A stretch of DNA of 64,000 nucleotides, from the NCBI RefSeq assembly GCF_002980555.1, contig NZ_PVBT01000009.1, forward strand, positions 1-64,000, written 5' to 3'. The position numbers were made by a program, and so were the translations under genes. Under the pieces are notes generated by a model that worked only from the letters and a program-made list of their open reading frames with translations, did not search any database and had not been told where the DNA came from. This DNA is from Phyllobacterium myrsinacearum. GTDB taxonomy: Bacteria; Pseudomonadota; Alphaproteobacteria; Rhizobiales; Rhizobiaceae. How positions within the stretch are numbered: the first letter of the stretch is position 1; the number at the start of each line of letters is the position of its first letter. Shown in pieces: positions 62,613-64,000 of the stretch.

Positions 62613-64000
62613 ATGGCTGAAGTAAGCTTGGGGCAAACCATTGGACCGGCAGTAGTCCTGATGGGAGCGGCTGTTGTCGCTGTACCGTTATTCCGCCGGC
62701 TAGGGCTCGGATCGGTGCTCGGCTACTTCGCCGCTGGTGTTCTTGTCGGGCCATCGGTGCTGGGGCTGTTCACCGACACCCAATCCATCCTCCATTTTTC
62801 CGAGCTTGGTGTGGTGATGTTCCTGTTTGTGATAGGACTGGAACTGCGCCCGAACAAGTTATGGGCGATGCGGGCCCAGATTTTCGGGCTGGGCCTTGTA
62901 CAGGTCTTCATAGCCACAGCCGCTCTTACACTGACGGGCGCGGTGCTCCTTGGCCTTTCCGCGACCGTCGCTTTCATCGCTGGGGCGGGTTTTGTTTTAT
63001 CCTCAACCGCCGTCATCATGTCGGTGCTGCAGGACCGGGGAGAGATCTCGAGCTCAGAGGGACAGAAGTCGGTCGCTATTCTGTTGTTTGAGGATCTGAT
63101 GATCGTACCGCTGCTAGCGGTGGTTGCCTTTCTCTCACCTCTCTCGCATGGACAGGCAGGATGGACTGAAGCCTTCGTGGCCGTTGCAGCGCTGCTTGTG
63201 CTTATGGGCGTGTCGCGCTGGGGCCTGAATCCGTTCTTCGCCTTGCTGGCACGCGCCCGCACCCGCGAAGTGCTGACGGCAGGTGCGCTACTGGTCGTGT
63301 TCGGCGCAGCACTGCTGATGGACGTAGCCGGCTTGTCGATGGCGATGGGCGCGTTCCTCGCCGGAGTGATGCTCTCGGGCTCGAGCTACCGCCACCAGAT
63401 CGAAAGCGATATCGAGCCGTTTCGCGGCTTGCTTATGGGACTGTTCTTCCTTGCCGTGGGAATGTCTCTGGACTTTTCGATCGTCGCGGCCGAATGGCCG
63501 CTCCTGCTGGCCCTGCTGGGCGCATTCACGGTCACGAAGGGCGCTGTGGTCTATGCGGTCGCGCGTCTGTTCGGCGGCTCGAACCATCAGGCCCTGCATC
63601 GCATGTCGATGTTCCTTCAGGGCGGTGAATTCGCCTTCGTCCTCTATGCGGCAGCGACCTCGGGCGGTGTGATCGACACTCGGGAGAACGCACTGTTTGC
63701 TACTGTCGTGATCCTCTCTATGGTACTGACCCCGCTACTCACGATAGCGACCGACCTTCTGCTTCGAACGGAAGCGTCGATGGATGGCGTCGATCCCGCC
63801 CACGATCTCAAGGGGCGGGTCCTTGTCATCGGGTTTGGACGCTTCGGTCAGATCGCGTCACAGATACCTCTATCACAGGGCGTGGAGCTTTCTGTCATCG
63901 ACAAGGACCCTGACCGCATCCGCGATGCCGGGCGATACGGGTTCAAGGTCTTCTTCGGCGACGGAACCCGGCTCGACACGCTGCGCCACTCCGGTGCGGG
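62613..64000 (+). CDS. Monovalent cation:proton antiporter (CPA2, KefB/KefC-like), truncated by the window edge
   Basis: The protein starts at ATG 62613 behind CAGGAAAGG. The first about 390 residues are a membrane domain with HFSELGVVMFLFVIGLELRP, AGAGFVLSSTAVIMSVLQD and AMGAFLAGVMLSGSSYRHQI, all CPA2 features. Then a RCK (TrkA-N) NAD-binding domain begins: RVLVIGFGRFGQIASQI and ELSVIDKDPDRIRDAGRYGF. The C-terminus lies beyond 64000. It should exchange K+ or Na+ for H+ across the inner membrane, gated by a nucleotide. Confidence 0.9.
   Translation, partial: MAEVSLGQTIGPAVVLMGAAVVAVPLFRRLGLGSVLGYFAAGVLVGPSVLGLFTDTQSILHFSELGVVMFLFVIGLELRPNKLWAMRAQIFGLGLVQVFIATAALTLTGAVLLGLSATVAFIAGAGFVLSSTAVIMSVLQDRGEISSSEGQKSVAILLFEDLMIVPLLAVVAFLSPLSHGQAGWTEAFVAVAALLVLMGVSRWGLNPFFALLARARTREVLTAGALLVVFGAALLMDVAGLSMAMGAFLAGVMLSGSSYRHQIESDIEPFRGLLMGLFFLAVGMSLDFSIVAAEWPLLLALLGAFTVTKGAVVYAVARLFGGSNHQALHRMSMFLQGGEFAFVLYAAATSGGVIDTRENALFATVVILSMVLTPLLTIATDLLLRTEASMDGVDPAHDLKGRVLVIGFGRFGQIASQIPLSQGVELSVIDKDPDRIRDAGRYGFKVFFGDGTRLDTLRHSGA

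Overview
The window is about 64 kb of accessory DNA, probably from an alphaproteobacterium of the Hyphomicrobiales (Rhizobiales), possibly the Brucellaceae (Ochrobactrum-like). This is inferred from gene content and from moderate-to-high GC; there is no rRNA, tRNA or core gene to fix the taxonomy. Many decayed genes and mobile-element scraps, a ParB-like plasmid-partition remnant and a complete Tn3-family transposon suggest a genomic island, megaplasmid or secondary chromosome.

Layout. (1) 0.2-7.1 kb holds defence and plasmid debris: an internally deleted ABC exporter, a fused nucleotidyltransferase-HEPN protein, two small nuclease-fold envelope proteins, a GSU2403-family nucleotidyltransferase behind a four-copy operator-like array, a toxin-antitoxin pair whose toxin is frameshifted, and a ParB-like C-terminal remnant. 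(2) 7.1-16.2 kb is the most interesting locus. It is a tightly coupled minus-strand operon: 2,2-dialkylglycine decarboxylase, B12-binding mutase small subunit, MeaB GTPase, mutase large subunit, enoyl-CoA hydratase, acyl-CoA ligase and a periplasmic binding protein, with a divergent LysR gene. The mutase has active-site residues (Val93, Asp120) of the 2-hydroxyisobutyryl-CoA mutase type rather than the methylmalonyl-CoA mutase type. The cluster therefore looks like a pathway for quaternary-carbon (alpha,alpha-dialkyl) acids. (3) 16.3-29.7 kb mixes small regulator/enzyme pairs (TetR-MFS with tet-like operators, LysR-reductase, TetR-SDR, CPBP protease) with debris: IS3, IS66, a group II intron-like segment, a serine recombinase, and fragments of MFS, QuiC, AbiEii and NmrA genes. 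(4) 29.8-43.7 kb holds two organosulfur operons on the minus strand. The first has a flavin monooxygenase, an ABC importer, and an FAD oxidoreductase plus ferredoxin. The second has an FMN reductase, an acyl-CoA dehydrogenase-like monooxygenase, an SsuD-like monooxygenase, an ABC importer and an envelope protein. Between them lie a peroxiredoxin and a His-rich cupin on the plus strand. (5) 44.5-48.3 kb is a Tn3-family transposon with 38-bp ends. (6) 48.5-64 kb holds a decayed methionyl-tRNA synthetase tail, three closely related LysR genes spaced among small oxidoreductases and hydrolases, a secreted amidohydrolase with an outer-membrane porin, a split VOC gene, and a KefB-like antiporter cut by the window edge.

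Gene functions are read from motifs and remembered family sequences; no database search was possible. Starts were chosen by ribosome-binding sites, overlaps and homology, and several genes use GTG or TTG.
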